Assembly (NCBI GenBank): GCA_949739085.1
Contig: CATIYU010000078.1
Coordinates: forward strand, 1-20,496
Reading direction: 5' to 3'
DNA: 20,496 bases
Source of the DNA: an uncultured Eubacteriales bacterium
GTDB taxonomy: Bacteria > Bacillota_A > Clostridia > Oscillospirales > Oscillospiraceae
Shown in pieces: positions 6,467-13,821 of the stretch. Positions within the stretch are counted from its first letter, which is position 1. Each line of letters starts with the position of its first letter. The position numbers were made by a program, and so were the translations under genes. Under the pieces are notes generated by a model. It made no database searches and was not told the DNA's origin. It saw only the letters and a program-made list of their open reading frames with translations.

Positions 6467-7111
6467 TTAAAATACGTCGTAAACGACCTCGTTGTCGGGC
6501 GCGCCGGCTGTGTAGACGGTAAAGCCGTCATAGACCAGCTCCCCGTCGTCCGTGTCCAGGTCCAGGCAGCTGGGGCTATAATCGGCAGAGAGGGGCTGGC
6601 CGATGGCGTCGTACAGCTCGCTGACCGGCCGGCCGATGAGGCTCTCGGCAACGGCCTTCGGGTCTGCCGCCGGAGTGGTGGGCTCGGAGTCGGGCTCTGG
6701 CTGGGGATCGGGTTCAGAATCGGACTGGGTGTCCGGCTCTTGGTTGGGCGGAGAATCGGTCTCAGGGCTGGGCTGGGAGTCCGGCTCATCCGATTCGGGC
6801 TGGGGGTCCGGCTGGGAATCAGGTTCGGAATCGGGCTGAGAGTCCGGTTCAGCGTCCGCAGGCTCCTGCTGCTCGGGGCTCTGGGGTTCAGTGTCCTGGG
6901 ACTCGTTTTCCTCCGGGACATCCTCGGTCTCCTCCGGGTCCTCTGACGGCTGGACGGGCTCCTGATCCTCCGGCTCCGTGGCGTTTTCTTTGTTCTGGTT
7001 GTTGGCGGTGGTGGGAGTGTCTGGGGTTTGGGGATTGGCCGCCGGGCCGCCGCAGGCGCAAAGGCTCAGGAGAAGAGCCAGGGATAGAAAAATGGGTATC
7101 AGCTTTTTCAT
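6467..7111 (-). CDS. Acidic Pro/Glu/Asp-rich lipoprotein of unknown function
   Basis: The 214-residue product has a lipoprotein signal: a MKK start, a hydrophobic core, and the lipobox LCAC with the modified Cys at residue 20. Mature residues about 25-150 are a low-complexity stretch of Pro, Glu, Asp, Ser and Gln with EPDSQPDS-type repeats, probably an extended spacer through the wall. A small folded domain remains at about 151-214 (AESLIGRPVSELYDAIGQPL, then YDGFTVYTA), of a kind I cannot name. The start is the ATG at 7111, five bases after GGAGG (7121-7117); an in-frame TTG at 7123 would overlap that site. It lies between the SLH transglutaminase-like gene and the VanX-like gene, 47 and 38 bases away, apparently in the same operon. 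A TATAAA at the left gap has no matching -35 box. Function unknown; localisation to the outer membrane face is well supported. Confidence 0.8.
   Translation of the reverse strand: MKKLIPIFLSLALLLSLCACGGPAANPQTPDTPTTANNQNKENATEPEDQEPVQPSEDPEETEDVPEENESQDTEPQSPEQQEPADAEPDSQPDSEPDSQPDPQPESDEPDSQPSPETDSPPNQEPDTQSDSEPDPQPEPDSEPTTPAADPKAVAESLIGRPVSELYDAIGQPLSADYSPSCLDLDTDDGELVYDGFTVYTAGAPDNEVVYDVF
6680..6850 (-). repeat. Imperfect EPDSQPD-type coding repeats in the lipoprotein
   Basis: Residues 88-144 of the lipoprotein consist of imperfect tandem units such as EPDSQPDS, EPDSQPDP, EPDTQSDS and EPDPQPEP. At DNA level the plus strand repeats tccggctgggaatc-like 12-24 base units. This is the sort of tract that can vary in length between strains. 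Confidence 0.75.
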
Positions 7112-7158
7112 GGTTTCCTCCAAATCATTTTATATAAGACAGGCCGCAGATTTTGTTG

Positions 7159-8574
7159 TTATTTGATGTAATTCCAGCCGCTGCCAGTCCATTTATACAT
7201 ATTGATGTATTGCCCTTTTTGCCGGTAGGCCATCTCCAGCTCGGTGTCAAAGATATAGCTTGTGCCGTCAAAGGTGATCTCCACCCAGCTGTGTGGGGAC
7301 CGGCGCTGGCCCACTGTGCCGTTGATGATCCGGGAGTCGTAGCCCGCCCAGCGGGAGAGGTACCAGAACACGGACGCGTAGCAGTAGCAGTTGCCGTAGC
7401 CGGTGGTCAGCATGTTCAGCGCGTCGGTCTGCATGAAGTCCAGTACGCCGAACTCGTAGGGGGGACGGCGGCGGTAGGAGAAGGAGTCCCTGGTGTAGAC
7501 GTAGAGGGCCCGGAGCTTCTCCTCCTGGGTCATGCTCTCGTTCGTCTCCTTAACGTAGATATCGTGGAGGAGTTGGTCCAGCTCGTCGCTGCCGGAGGTA
7601 AAGCGGCCCTGGGCGTTGAAGTCGAAATTCCCCACAGACCCGCTGCGGACGACGTCGTTTTTCCCGGCGTCAAAGTAGTAGAGCCAGCCGTCCCGGTAGA
7701 GGAACCCTGTGGCGATTCCCGGGGACACGGCGGTGTGGCTGGTCCACTGCTCCGCCAGCACGTGGCCCGTGCGGTCGTGGGTTACGGACGCCTCCGCCAC
7801 GTCGTAGTAGTACCAGTTGCTGGGAGCCACGTCCCAGAAGAACACCGGGTGGGTGCGGTCGATGTACGCCTTGTCCGGAGACCGGCCCAGAGCCCGGTTC
7901 AGCAGGGACACCGCCTCTGCCCGGCTAATGGGCAGGCCGGGCCGTACCGTACCGTCATCAAAGCCGCCCAGCCAGCCCCAGGCTCTGGCGGAGAGGATGT
8001 AAGGGGCGTCGGGGGAATCCGGCGCAACGTCTGTGAACTGCTTGGCGTCCCGCCGCAGAGGGAAGAATTGGGCGATGTAGCGGACAAATTCCCCGCGGGT
8101 GACCTGGGCGTCCGGCTGGAAGAGGTCCTGGCCGGTCTGGAAGACGCCGAGACTGCCCAGCGTGTTGGCGGCCTCGGCGTACCAAGCGTCTGCGGGCACG
8201 TCGCTGAAGGTCTTGGTGATGGGCACAGTCTTGGAGAGAAGGCGGAAGATGATCTGAGCGGACTGGGCCCGGGTCAGATGATCCGCCGGGGAGAAGAGGT
8301 TCTCGCTGCCGGTCATGTAGGCGATATGGTCCTGAGTCACCAGGGCGACGCCGGAGGCGAGAATATTGTTGATGGCGTTCTCCGCCTTGTGAGACTCGTC
8401 CAGCTCCTCTTCTTCACCGTCCACGTCGTCGATTGCCGGGTAGAAGGGCTGGCCGCTGCTACCGCCGCTCTCGTCGTCCGCGTAGGCGGGGGTGGAGAGG
8501 GTCAGGTACAGTATCATGGAGAGGGACAACAGAGCCATGACTGTGATGGAACCGCGTATAAGATGCTTTTTCAT
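7159..8574 (-). CDS. SLH-domain protein with C-terminal transglutaminase-like domain
   Basis: The 471-residue protein has a signal peptide (about residues 1-32, ending near AYADD), an acidic linker, and three S-layer homology repeats at about residues 65-260. Their polymer-binding motifs are TRAQ 101-104, TRGE 159-162 and SRAE 217-220, so it should be held non-covalently to a secondary wall polymer. The C-terminal domain, about 330-450, is transglutaminase-like: GNCYCYASVFWYL with Cys396, PHSWVEITF with His428, and IFDTE with Asp443 give a complete Cys-His-Asp triad. Bacterial members are more often proteases or unknown peptide-processing enzymes than true cross-linkers, so the reaction is not assigned. 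AAGGAGG at 8590-8584 supports the start. It lies 88 bases after the SGNH-type gene, with a GC hairpin between them, and 47 bases before the lipoprotein. Confidence 0.87.
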   Translation of the reverse strand: MKKHLIRGSITVMALLSLSMILYLTLSTPAYADDESGGSSGQPFYPAIDDVDGEEEELDESHKAENAINNILASGVALVTQDHIAYMTGSENLFSPADHLTRAQSAQIIFRLLSKTVPITKTFSDVPADAWYAEAANTLGSLGVFQTGQDLFQPDAQVTRGEFVRYIAQFFPLRRDAKQFTDVAPDSPDAPYILSARAWGWLGGFDDGTVRPGLPISRAEAVSLLNRALGRSPDKAYIDRTHPVFFWDVAPSNWYYYDVAEASVTHDRTGHVLAEQWTSHTAVSPGIATGFLYRDGWLYYFDAGKNDVVRSGSVGNFDFNAQGRFTSGSDELDQLLHDIYVKETNESMTQEEKLRALYVYTRDSFSYRRRPPYEFGVLDFMQTDALNMLTTGYGNCYCYASVFWYLSRWAGYDSRIINGTVGQRRSPHSWVEITFDGTSYIFDTELEMAYRQKGQYINMYKWTGSGWNYIK

Positions 8575-8595
8575 ACAATTCTTCCTCCTTTACTG

Positions 8596-8622
8596 GGGGC
8601 CTGCCGCCCAAGGCCGGGCCCC
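8596..8622 (-). promoter_or_regulatory. GC-rich intergenic hairpin in the envelope operon
   Basis: On the minus strand GGGGCC pairs with GGCCCC around a 15-base loop that can itself form GCC/GGC. It lies between the SGNH-type gene and the SLH transglutaminase-like gene, ending five bases before the AAGGAGG of the latter. There is no U-tract, so it is more likely an mRNA processing or translation-tuning structure, or a weak attenuator, than a terminator. Confidence 0.4.
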
Positions 8623-8662
8623 GGTTTATCTGCTAGTCAAAATTCCATGCCGAACCAGTATA

Positions 8663-10030
8663 TTACAGCGCCACCGGGAGGGATACCACCCCGGCGGATG
8701 TTGTGAACACAAGCGTAAGCGCCTCTCCCGCTAGAGCCTCCTCCGGCACGTACAAAGCGAAGCCCTGCTCCTCCATCAGAAACGCCTCGTAGCAGGCGTT
8801 TTCTGTGCAGAGAAAGACCTTGGAATCATCCGACGGCCCTTCGGGGAGCTTGCCGCTGGCAAGGACGCAGCCCTCCAGATCCCGGGAGGGGGAGACGTCC
8901 AGGAACAGCTGGGCCGGCCCCTCCCGCAGCGGAGCCGCCTCAGGGGCCTCGCGGACGGGGGCGGGCATAACAGGGGTATATTGCAGGAGGTAGCCGATGT
9001 TGCGCTCCACCAGCTCAATGACCACGCAGTCCGCCTGACGCTCCGCAATGAGGTTCAGCCGGTAGGCGGCGGACCGGGAGAACTGGGCGTGGGCAAAGCT
9101 GTCCGCCAGATAGGGGTAAAGCAGCTCGCCAAAGGAGTCCCGGAACATGAGGAGGGAGTCCCGGCCCTGGCCAGTGGTGGTGATGGTCATGTCGTTGGCG
9201 GAACGGATGGGGGAGTCGTAGGTAAAATTCAGGGTCCCGGCGTACTTGTAGTCCGTCTCCCGCCAGGAGCCGGTGGGGTAGAGCATGGCGTAGAGGTCGC
9301 TGAGGTGGTTTGTCTCCGGGGCGAAGGTTCCCCCGTAGTAGTAGCGGGCGGAGTCTCGGCGCAGGGCAGTGTTAATCCAGTCCGCCGCCAGAGCCGCGCC
9401 CTTGGAGTTCCAGTGGGAGTCCTGGGTAAAATAGAGAATTTCATCCACGGACTCAAAGGCGGCGGAGAGCCGCAGGCTGGGCGTCCCATCCGCCTCCAAA
9501 GCCTCGTAGAGGGCGTCCACATTCCGGCTCTGGGAGAAGACGGGCAGGTTGGGCATGTACTGGGGGTACAGAGAGTTCTTGTTGGGGGCGATGGTGAAGA
9601 GGAATTGGGCCCCCTGGCTCTGGCTGTACTCCGCCATCAGGGCCAGATTGCGGGCGGCGGAGAAAATTTCCCGTTGGGAGAGGAGATTGGACCCAGTGTA
9701 GTCGTCCAGTGTGTCCGCGAAATAGAGCCAGCCGCCGTGGCCTAGCAGCACATTGTCCGCAATGGATGTGCCCAGCAGGCGCTGGTTCAGGGCGGACCAG
9801 GCGGTGACAAACTGCGGACGAAGGAAGTAGTTGTCCTCCGCGTAGCCGGTGAGGTCCGTGAGGTAGCTGGCATTCAGCGCGCCCTCGCGGTCCCGCAGGC
9901 TGGGCGGCTGGGCCAGGACCTCGTTGCCGCCGGACTCCGTCCGGACCCCGGCCAGCATCCCCACAGAGGGCGTCAAGCACAGGAGCAGGATCAGGGCGGT
10001 GAACAGGATATATCCCCAATTTTTCTTCAT
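8663..10030 (-). CDS. AlgX/AlgJ-like SGNH-type O-acetylation partner (DHHW-like)
   Basis: This 455-residue protein has an N-terminal signal anchor (about residues 6-28) and an extracellular SGNH-like domain of the AlgX/AlgJ and DHHW group. Motifs in order are GHGGWLYFADTLDDYTG at 97-113, TIAPNKNSLYPQYMP at 146-160, TQDSHWN at 202-208 with Asp204 and His206, and MFRDSFGELLYPYL at 295-308 with Ser299. These match the catalytic Asp, His and Ser of AlgX. The family moves acetyl groups handed over by a membrane-bound MBOAT protein onto an extracellular polysaccharide. That partner is the gene just upstream: its stop codon is part of the TAAGGAGG site that serves this start, giving tight coupling. 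Residues about 355-455 form a C-terminal beta-rich extension that may bind the polymer. The acceptor polysaccharide is not known from the sequence. Confidence 0.85.
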   Translation of the reverse strand: MKKNWGYILFTALILLLCLTPSVGMLAGVRTESGGNEVLAQPPSLRDREGALNASYLTDLTGYAEDNYFLRPQFVTAWSALNQRLLGTSIADNVLLGHGGWLYFADTLDDYTGSNLLSQREIFSAARNLALMAEYSQSQGAQFLFTIAPNKNSLYPQYMPNLPVFSQSRNVDALYEALEADGTPSLRLSAAFESVDEILYFTQDSHWNSKGAALAADWINTALRRDSARYYYGGTFAPETNHLSDLYAMLYPTGSWRETDYKYAGTLNFTYDSPIRSANDMTITTTGQGRDSLLMFRDSFGELLYPYLADSFAHAQFSRSAAYRLNLIAERQADCVVIELVERNIGYLLQYTPVMPAPVREAPEAAPLREGPAQLFLDVSPSRDLEGCVLASGKLPEGPSDDSKVFLCTENACYEAFLMEEQGFALYVPEEALAGEALTLVFTTSAGVVSLPVAL

Positions 10031-10042
10031 GACGGGCCCTCC

Positions 10043-11458
10043 TTAGAACTGACCGTAGATAAAGGGCTGGAAGCCGCTGCCCGCCAAGGCCAGCAGGCAC
10101 AGGACAAAGAGCGCCGCCGCGCCGGCAAAGGATAGCGCCATTACATACCGCCGGGACGTCTCCTTCAAGGCCTGGACCCGGTTGGCCAGGCGGGGGACAA
10201 TAGGCAGGGACCCCACGATCCCCGCCAGAAGGGCCAGCCACGCCGCCGGAGCGATCCGGCACAGGGCCAGCGTAGAGGCCGGACGCAGGGGGAAGCCCGC
10301 GAAAAGCGCCTGGAAGAATTGGCCCGTCTGGGCCAGGCTTGTGGCCCGGAAGATGACGAATCCCAGACACACCACCAGCAGAGTGTATACCCGGGAGAGG
10401 ACCCGCCCCGGCCGGGTCTTTTGCAGGCGGGCGCAGTCGATAGCCTTGCTGCTCTCCAGGGCGGAGAAGAGGCCGTGCCACGCGCCCCAGAGGACAAAGG
10501 TTCCGCTGGCGCCGTGCCACAGGCCGCAGAGCAGGAAGACAATGGCCTTGTTCAGTGCCTGGCGGGCCTTGCCCTTGCGGTTGCCGCCCAGAGGGATGTA
10601 CAGGTAGTCCCGGAACCAGAGGGACAGCGAGAGGTGCCAACGCCGCCAGAAATCCGTAATGGAGGCGGCGGTATAGGGGTAGTTGAAGTTCTCCGGGGTC
10701 TCGAAGCCGAACACCCCGGCCAGGCCGATGGCCATGTCGCTGTAGCCGGAGAAGTCAAAATAAATCTGCACCGTGTAGGCCACTGCGCCCAGCCAGGCCA
10801 TGCGTATGTCCAGCCCGGCATCCAGGGAGAAAGCGGCGTTGGCAATGGAGGCCACCGGGCCCGCAATCAGCATCTTTTTGCCGAAGCCCACAATGAACCG
10901 GCGCAGGCCCTGGGCAATCTGCTCCGGGCAGAGGGGGCGGTCCGCCAGCTGGGCGGAGAACTGCCCGAACCGGGCGATGGGCCCGGAGGTGAGCTGGGGG
11001 AAAAAGGAGATGTACAGAAACACATCCAGGACCCGGCGGGAGCCGCCGCCCTCCCGGTAGGCGTCGATGATGTAGGACATGCTGCGGAAGGTGAAAAAAG
11101 AGATGCCCACCGGCAGCAGCAGGCCCGCCGCCGGAATTTCGACAGGCAGGAAGCGGTTGAGAATACTGGTGAAGAAGTCCAGGTACTTAAAGCAGCCCAA
11201 AAGGCCCAGTTCCAGCGCCAGCGCCAGCACCAGCACTGGCTTTTTCGCCTTGGGGCGGTCCATAAACCGCCCGGCAGCGTAGCTGATAAGGGCGGACGCC
11301 AGCAGGAACGGCAGGCCCTGCCACTGGCCAAAGGTGTAGAAAACAAGGCCCGCCCCGAACAGGAACAGGTTTTTGGCCCGGACGCCCGGGACGGCGGCAT
11401 AGAGCAGAAACGCCAGGGGGAAAAAGAAGAAGAGAAAAGCCGCTGAATTGAAGGCCAC
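10043..11458 (-). CDS. MBOAT family O-acyltransferase (AlgI/DltB/PatA-like)
   Basis: The 471-residue polytopic membrane protein is an O-acyltransferase of the AlgI/PatA branch. It takes an acyl group, normally acetyl, from a cytoplasmic donor and passes it across the membrane to the SGNH-type partner encoded 12 bases downstream. Landmarks are YFDFSGYSDMAIGL at 233-246, FWRRWHLSLSLWFRDYLYIP at 270-289, and LWHGASGTFVLWGAWHG at 313-329 with the invariant histidines His315 and His328. The length matches AlgI (about 470-520). Translation begins at a GTG preceded by a G-rich site (AAGGGGGG, seven bases away). It is the first gene after the near-consensus promoter at 11508-11536. There is no DltA, DltC or DltD, so D-alanylation of teichoic acid is unlikely. 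The most probable substrate is an exported or wall polysaccharide. Confidence 0.9.
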   Translation of the reverse strand: MAFNSAAFLFFFFPLAFLLYAAVPGVRAKNLFLFGAGLVFYTFGQWQGLPFLLASALISYAAGRFMDRPKAKKPVLVLALALELGLLGCFKYLDFFTSILNRFLPVEIPAAGLLLPVGISFFTFRSMSYIIDAYREGGGSRRVLDVFLYISFFPQLTSGPIARFGQFSAQLADRPLCPEQIAQGLRRFIVGFGKKMLIAGPVASIANAAFSLDAGLDIRMAWLGAVAYTVQIYFDFSGYSDMAIGLAGVFGFETPENFNYPYTAASITDFWRRWHLSLSLWFRDYLYIPLGGNRKGKARQALNKAIVFLLCGLWHGASGTFVLWGAWHGLFSALESSKAIDCARLQKTRPGRVLSRVYTLLVVCLGFVIFRATSLAQTGQFFQALFAGFPLRPASTLALCRIAPAAWLALLAGIVGSLPIVPRLANRVQALKETSRRYVMALSFAGAAALFVLCLLALAGSGFQPFIYGQF

Positions 11459-11507
11459 AGGATCGCCCCCCTTACCTCAATTTATAAAATATGAATAAAT
11501 CTTTAAG

Positions 11508-11536
11508 ATTATATACCCAACTACAAAAAACGTCAA
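11508..11536 (-). promoter_or_regulatory. Sigma-A promoter of the envelope operon
   Basis: On the minus strand TTGACG (11536-11531) and TATAAT (11513-11508) are spaced by 17 bases. Transcription would start near 11501, giving a leader of about 43 bases before the MBOAT gene. This is the best promoter in the window and no other good one is seen on this strand until the sigma gene. Confidence 0.85.
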
Positions 11537-11665
11537 GGACTTCATCGAATTTTGCAGAAATTTCCCGATTATCCACGGATTGTAAACTTATATGCACTTA
11601 TGAGCGTTCTAACCGCAGGCCGCCCCGCCGGTTCCGGGCCGCCGGGAACATTTTCCTTTTTCTAC

Positions 11666-11694
11666 TTGTTATCCCGGCGAAAAAGGTGTATAAT
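11666..11694 (+). promoter_or_regulatory. Sigma-A promoter of the Asp23/FakA-like pair
   Basis: TTGTTA at 11666-11671 and TATAAT at 11689-11694 are separated by 17 bases. The -10 box is perfect and the -35 box matches at four positions. The start of transcription would be near 11701. It diverges from the envelope operon promoter about 130 bases away; the stretch between them is AT-rich and holds no gene that I can see. Confidence 0.75.
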
Positions 11695-11725
11695 GACCGT
11701 ATCTTCCGCTGAAAGGATGTTTTCC

Positions 11726-12091
11726 ATGATAAAACTGCAAACAGAAAAGGGCGCTATCAGCATCAGCGACGCCGTATTTTCCAATATCACCGGAAACGCC
11801 GCCACCAACTGTTTCGGCGTTAAGGGCATGGCCTTCCGCTCCATGACCGACGGCCTCGTCCACCTCCTGCGCAAGGAGGCCATGAGCAAGGGCGTCCAGG
11901 TGCTCTACAACGAGGACTCCTCCGTGTCCATCCGCCTCCACATTATCGTGGAGCACGGCATCAACATCACCGCCGTCTGCCGTTCCATTATGAGCGAGGT
12001 CCAATACAAGGTCAGCAAGTACACCGGGATTCCCGTCAAAAGTGTGGATGTCTGCGTGGACTCCGTGGTGAACAATTCCAAGGGGGTATAG
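11726..12091 (+). CDS. Asp23/Gls24 family protein (YloU-like)
   Basis: This 121-residue cytoplasmic protein belongs to the Asp23/Gls24 family, here in the single-domain YloU form. The family core is seen as a short N-terminal strand (TEKGAISISDAVFSNITGNA) and the alternating segment VSIRLHIIVEHGINITAVC followed by VQYKVSKYTGIPVKSVDVCV. Asp23 proteins associate with the membrane and are linked to envelope stress, but the YloU role is unknown. The length matches YloU. The start at 11726 is chosen because AAAGGA at 11712-11717 is eight bases upstream; an ATG at 11717 in the same frame would overlap that site. It is followed six bases later by the DhaL-domain gene, the same order as yloU-yloV in Bacillus. 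It lacks any signal or membrane segment. Confidence 0.88.
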   Translation: MIKLQTEKGAISISDAVFSNITGNAATNCFGVKGMAFRSMTDGLVHLLRKEAMSKGVQVLYNEDSSVSIRLHIIVEHGINITAVCRSIMSEVQYKVSKYTGIPVKSVDVCVDSVVNNSKGV

Positions 12092-12097
12092 TGCAAG

Positions 12098-13768
12098 ATG
12101 ATTCATACGATCGACGGCACACAGTTCAAGCAGATGGTCCTGCACGGGGCAGCCGCCATCACCTTGCAGAAACAGCAGATTAACGACCTCAACGTCTTTC
12201 CCGTCCCTGACGGCGACACAGGCACCAATATGAGCCTGACCATCGGCGCCGCCGCCTCGGAGCTGAAGAAAAACCATGCCGCCGCTATCGGCGAAGCCGC
12301 CTCTGTTACCGCTGGAGCGCTCCTCCGGGGCGCACGGGGCAACTCCGGCGTCATTCTCTCCCTTCTCTTCCGCGGGCTTTCTAAATCGCTGAAGGGCTTT
12401 GAAACGGCGGACGGTGCGCAGCTGGCCGCCGCCATGCAGGAGGGGGTAGCCGCCGCCTACGGCGCGGTGATGAAGCCCGCCGAGGGCACCGTGCTTACCG
12501 TATCCCGTCTGGCCTCCAAACGCGCCGTAGAGGCCGCCGGAGAGAACAACGATGTGGATTACGTCCTGGCCGAGGCCGTCCGGGTGGGCTGGGACGTGCT
12601 GGCGCAAACTACGGATATGAATCCCGTGCTGAAAAAGGCGGGAGTGGTGGACGCCGGCGGCCAGGGATATCTGGTCATTCTGGAAGGAATGCTCTCCGCC
12701 CTGCGGGGCGAGCCTATGCCGGAGCTGGAGGACAGCTCCGCCAGACAGGCGAAAGCCGATTTCAACGTTTTCTCCACAGAGGAGATTACCTTCGCCTTTG
12801 ACACGGTGTTTATTGTGCGGAAAAATGCCCCTGACGTGGATTTGCATCCTCTGCGGGCCTACCTGGACAGCATCGGCGACAGCCTGGTGATCGGAGAGGA
12901 CGACGAGGCTTTCAAGGTCCATGTCCACACCGACACCCCGGGCAGCGCCCTGAATGAGGCGCAGAAATATGGAACCCTGGAGCTGGCGAAAATTGAAAAT
13001 ATGCGTACCCAGTACGAGGACCTTGCTGCGGGAAAGAAGGTTCAGAGTGTGGACGACCTGGAGGCGGTGGAGGACGAGCTGGAGCACGCCGGGGAGGCCG
13101 CTCCCCCCCAGAAGCCCTACGGCTTCCTCGCCGTCTGCGCGGGAGAGGGACTGGCTGCCGTGTTCCGGGACTTGGGCGCGGACGGGATTATCCCCGGCGG
13201 TCAGACGATGAACCCCTCTACGGAGAGCATTCTTCAGGAGATTAACAAGGTTCCCGCTGAGACGGTCTTTGTGCTGCCCAACAACAAGAATATCATTATG
13301 GCCGCCCAGCAGTGCGTGGGGCTGTCCCCGAAAGAGGTGGTGGTGGTCCCCACCGAGACGGTTCCCCAGGGCGTTACCGCGATGATGGCCGTGGACCCGG
13401 AGCTGGAGCGGTCCGCGCTGCTGGAAACCATGACGGAATCCATCAAAAACGTTGCCACCGCCCAAATCACCTACGCCGCCCGCGACAGCGATTTCGACGG
13501 TTTCCAGATTAAAGAGGGCGACTATCTGGCCCTGCTTAACGGCAAGCTCTTCGGTACGGACCGGGATATCACGGTCCTGCTGGAAAGTCTGGCCCGGGAA
13601 GCCCGGGACCGGGGCGCGGAATTTGTCACGCTTTTCCACGGCGAGAACGTCACCGGCGAGGAGGCGCAGTCGGCCCAGGAGATTTTCGCCGGACAGTGTC
13701 CGGATGCGGAGTTGTCCGTTCTTCCGGGAGGCCAGCCGGTTTATTACTATATCATCAGTATCGAATAG
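12098..13768 (+). CDS. DhaL/DAK2-domain protein, FakA/YloV-like fatty acid kinase subunit
   Basis: The 556-residue cytoplasmic protein resembles FakA (YloV), the ATP-binding subunit of the two-part fatty acid kinase, which phosphorylates fatty acids delivered by a FakB (DegV-type) protein to make acyl-phosphate for phospholipid synthesis. The N-terminal DhaL domain (about 1-200) has INDLNVFPVPDGDTGTNM at residues 28-45, whose Asp38 and Asp40 bind magnesium, and GARGNSGVILSLLFRGLSK at 78-96. DAGGQGYLVILEGML ends this domain. The middle (about 220-330) and C-terminal (about 340-556) FakA domains are complete; the final segment matches the YloV tail (GENVTGEEAQSAQEIF). No fakB is in the window. 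The ATG lies 11 bases after AAGGGGG within the end of the yloU-like gene. A strong hairpin follows. Confidence 0.9.
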   Translation: MIHTIDGTQFKQMVLHGAAAITLQKQQINDLNVFPVPDGDTGTNMSLTIGAAASELKKNHAAAIGEAASVTAGALLRGARGNSGVILSLLFRGLSKSLKGFETADGAQLAAAMQEGVAAAYGAVMKPAEGTVLTVSRLASKRAVEAAGENNDVDYVLAEAVRVGWDVLAQTTDMNPVLKKAGVVDAGGQGYLVILEGMLSALRGEPMPELEDSSARQAKADFNVFSTEEITFAFDTVFIVRKNAPDVDLHPLRAYLDSIGDSLVIGEDDEAFKVHVHTDTPGSALNEAQKYGTLELAKIENMRTQYEDLAAGKKVQSVDDLEAVEDELEHAGEAAPPQKPYGFLAVCAGEGLAAVFRDLGADGIIPGGQTMNPSTESILQEINKVPAETVFVLPNNKNIIMAAQQCVGLSPKEVVVVPTETVPQGVTAMMAVDPELERSALLETMTESIKNVATAQITYAARDSDFDGFQIKEGDYLALLNGKLFGTDRDITVLLESLAREARDRGAEFVTLFHGENVTGEEAQSAQEIFAGQCPDAELSVLPGGQPVYYYIISIE

Positions 13769-13785
13769 ACAAGCGCAGGAAAAAG

Positions 13786-13821
13786 AGCGGGAGAGGCTTC
13801 AAGAGTCCTCTCCCGCTTTTG
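13786..13821. terminator. Bidirectional terminator between the FakA-like and SLH genes
   Basis: AGCGGGAGAGG at 13786-13796 pairs perfectly with CCTCTCCCGCT at 13807-13817, followed by TTTT; an A-rich run precedes it, giving a T-run on the other strand. It serves both convergent genes, the minus-strand one ending at 13822. Confidence 0.88.

Noticed and set aside
7112..7123. TTG start for the lipoprotein, four codons upstream
   Set aside because: The TTG overlaps the GGAGG site; the ATG at 7111 has normal spacing and begins a standard lipoprotein signal (MKK).
7153..8706. A 517-codon plus-strand frame opposite the SLH transglutaminase-like gene
   Set aside because: The minus-strand gene has a signal peptide, SLH repeats, a catalytic triad and a good ribosome-binding site; the plus-strand frame has none of these.
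10043..11458. MBOAT gene as dltB of a teichoic acid D-alanylation operon
   Set aside because: No dltA, dltC or dltD is nearby, and the partner gene is of the AlgX/AlgJ type, so polysaccharide O-acetylation fits better.
11669..13639. A 656-codon open frame on the minus strand opposite the Asp23 and FakA-like genes
   Set aside because: It mirrors two well-recognised genes codon for codon, has low-complexity Gly/His/Asp/Val composition and no Shine-Dalgarno-supported start. Long antisense frames are expected in GC-rich coding DNA.
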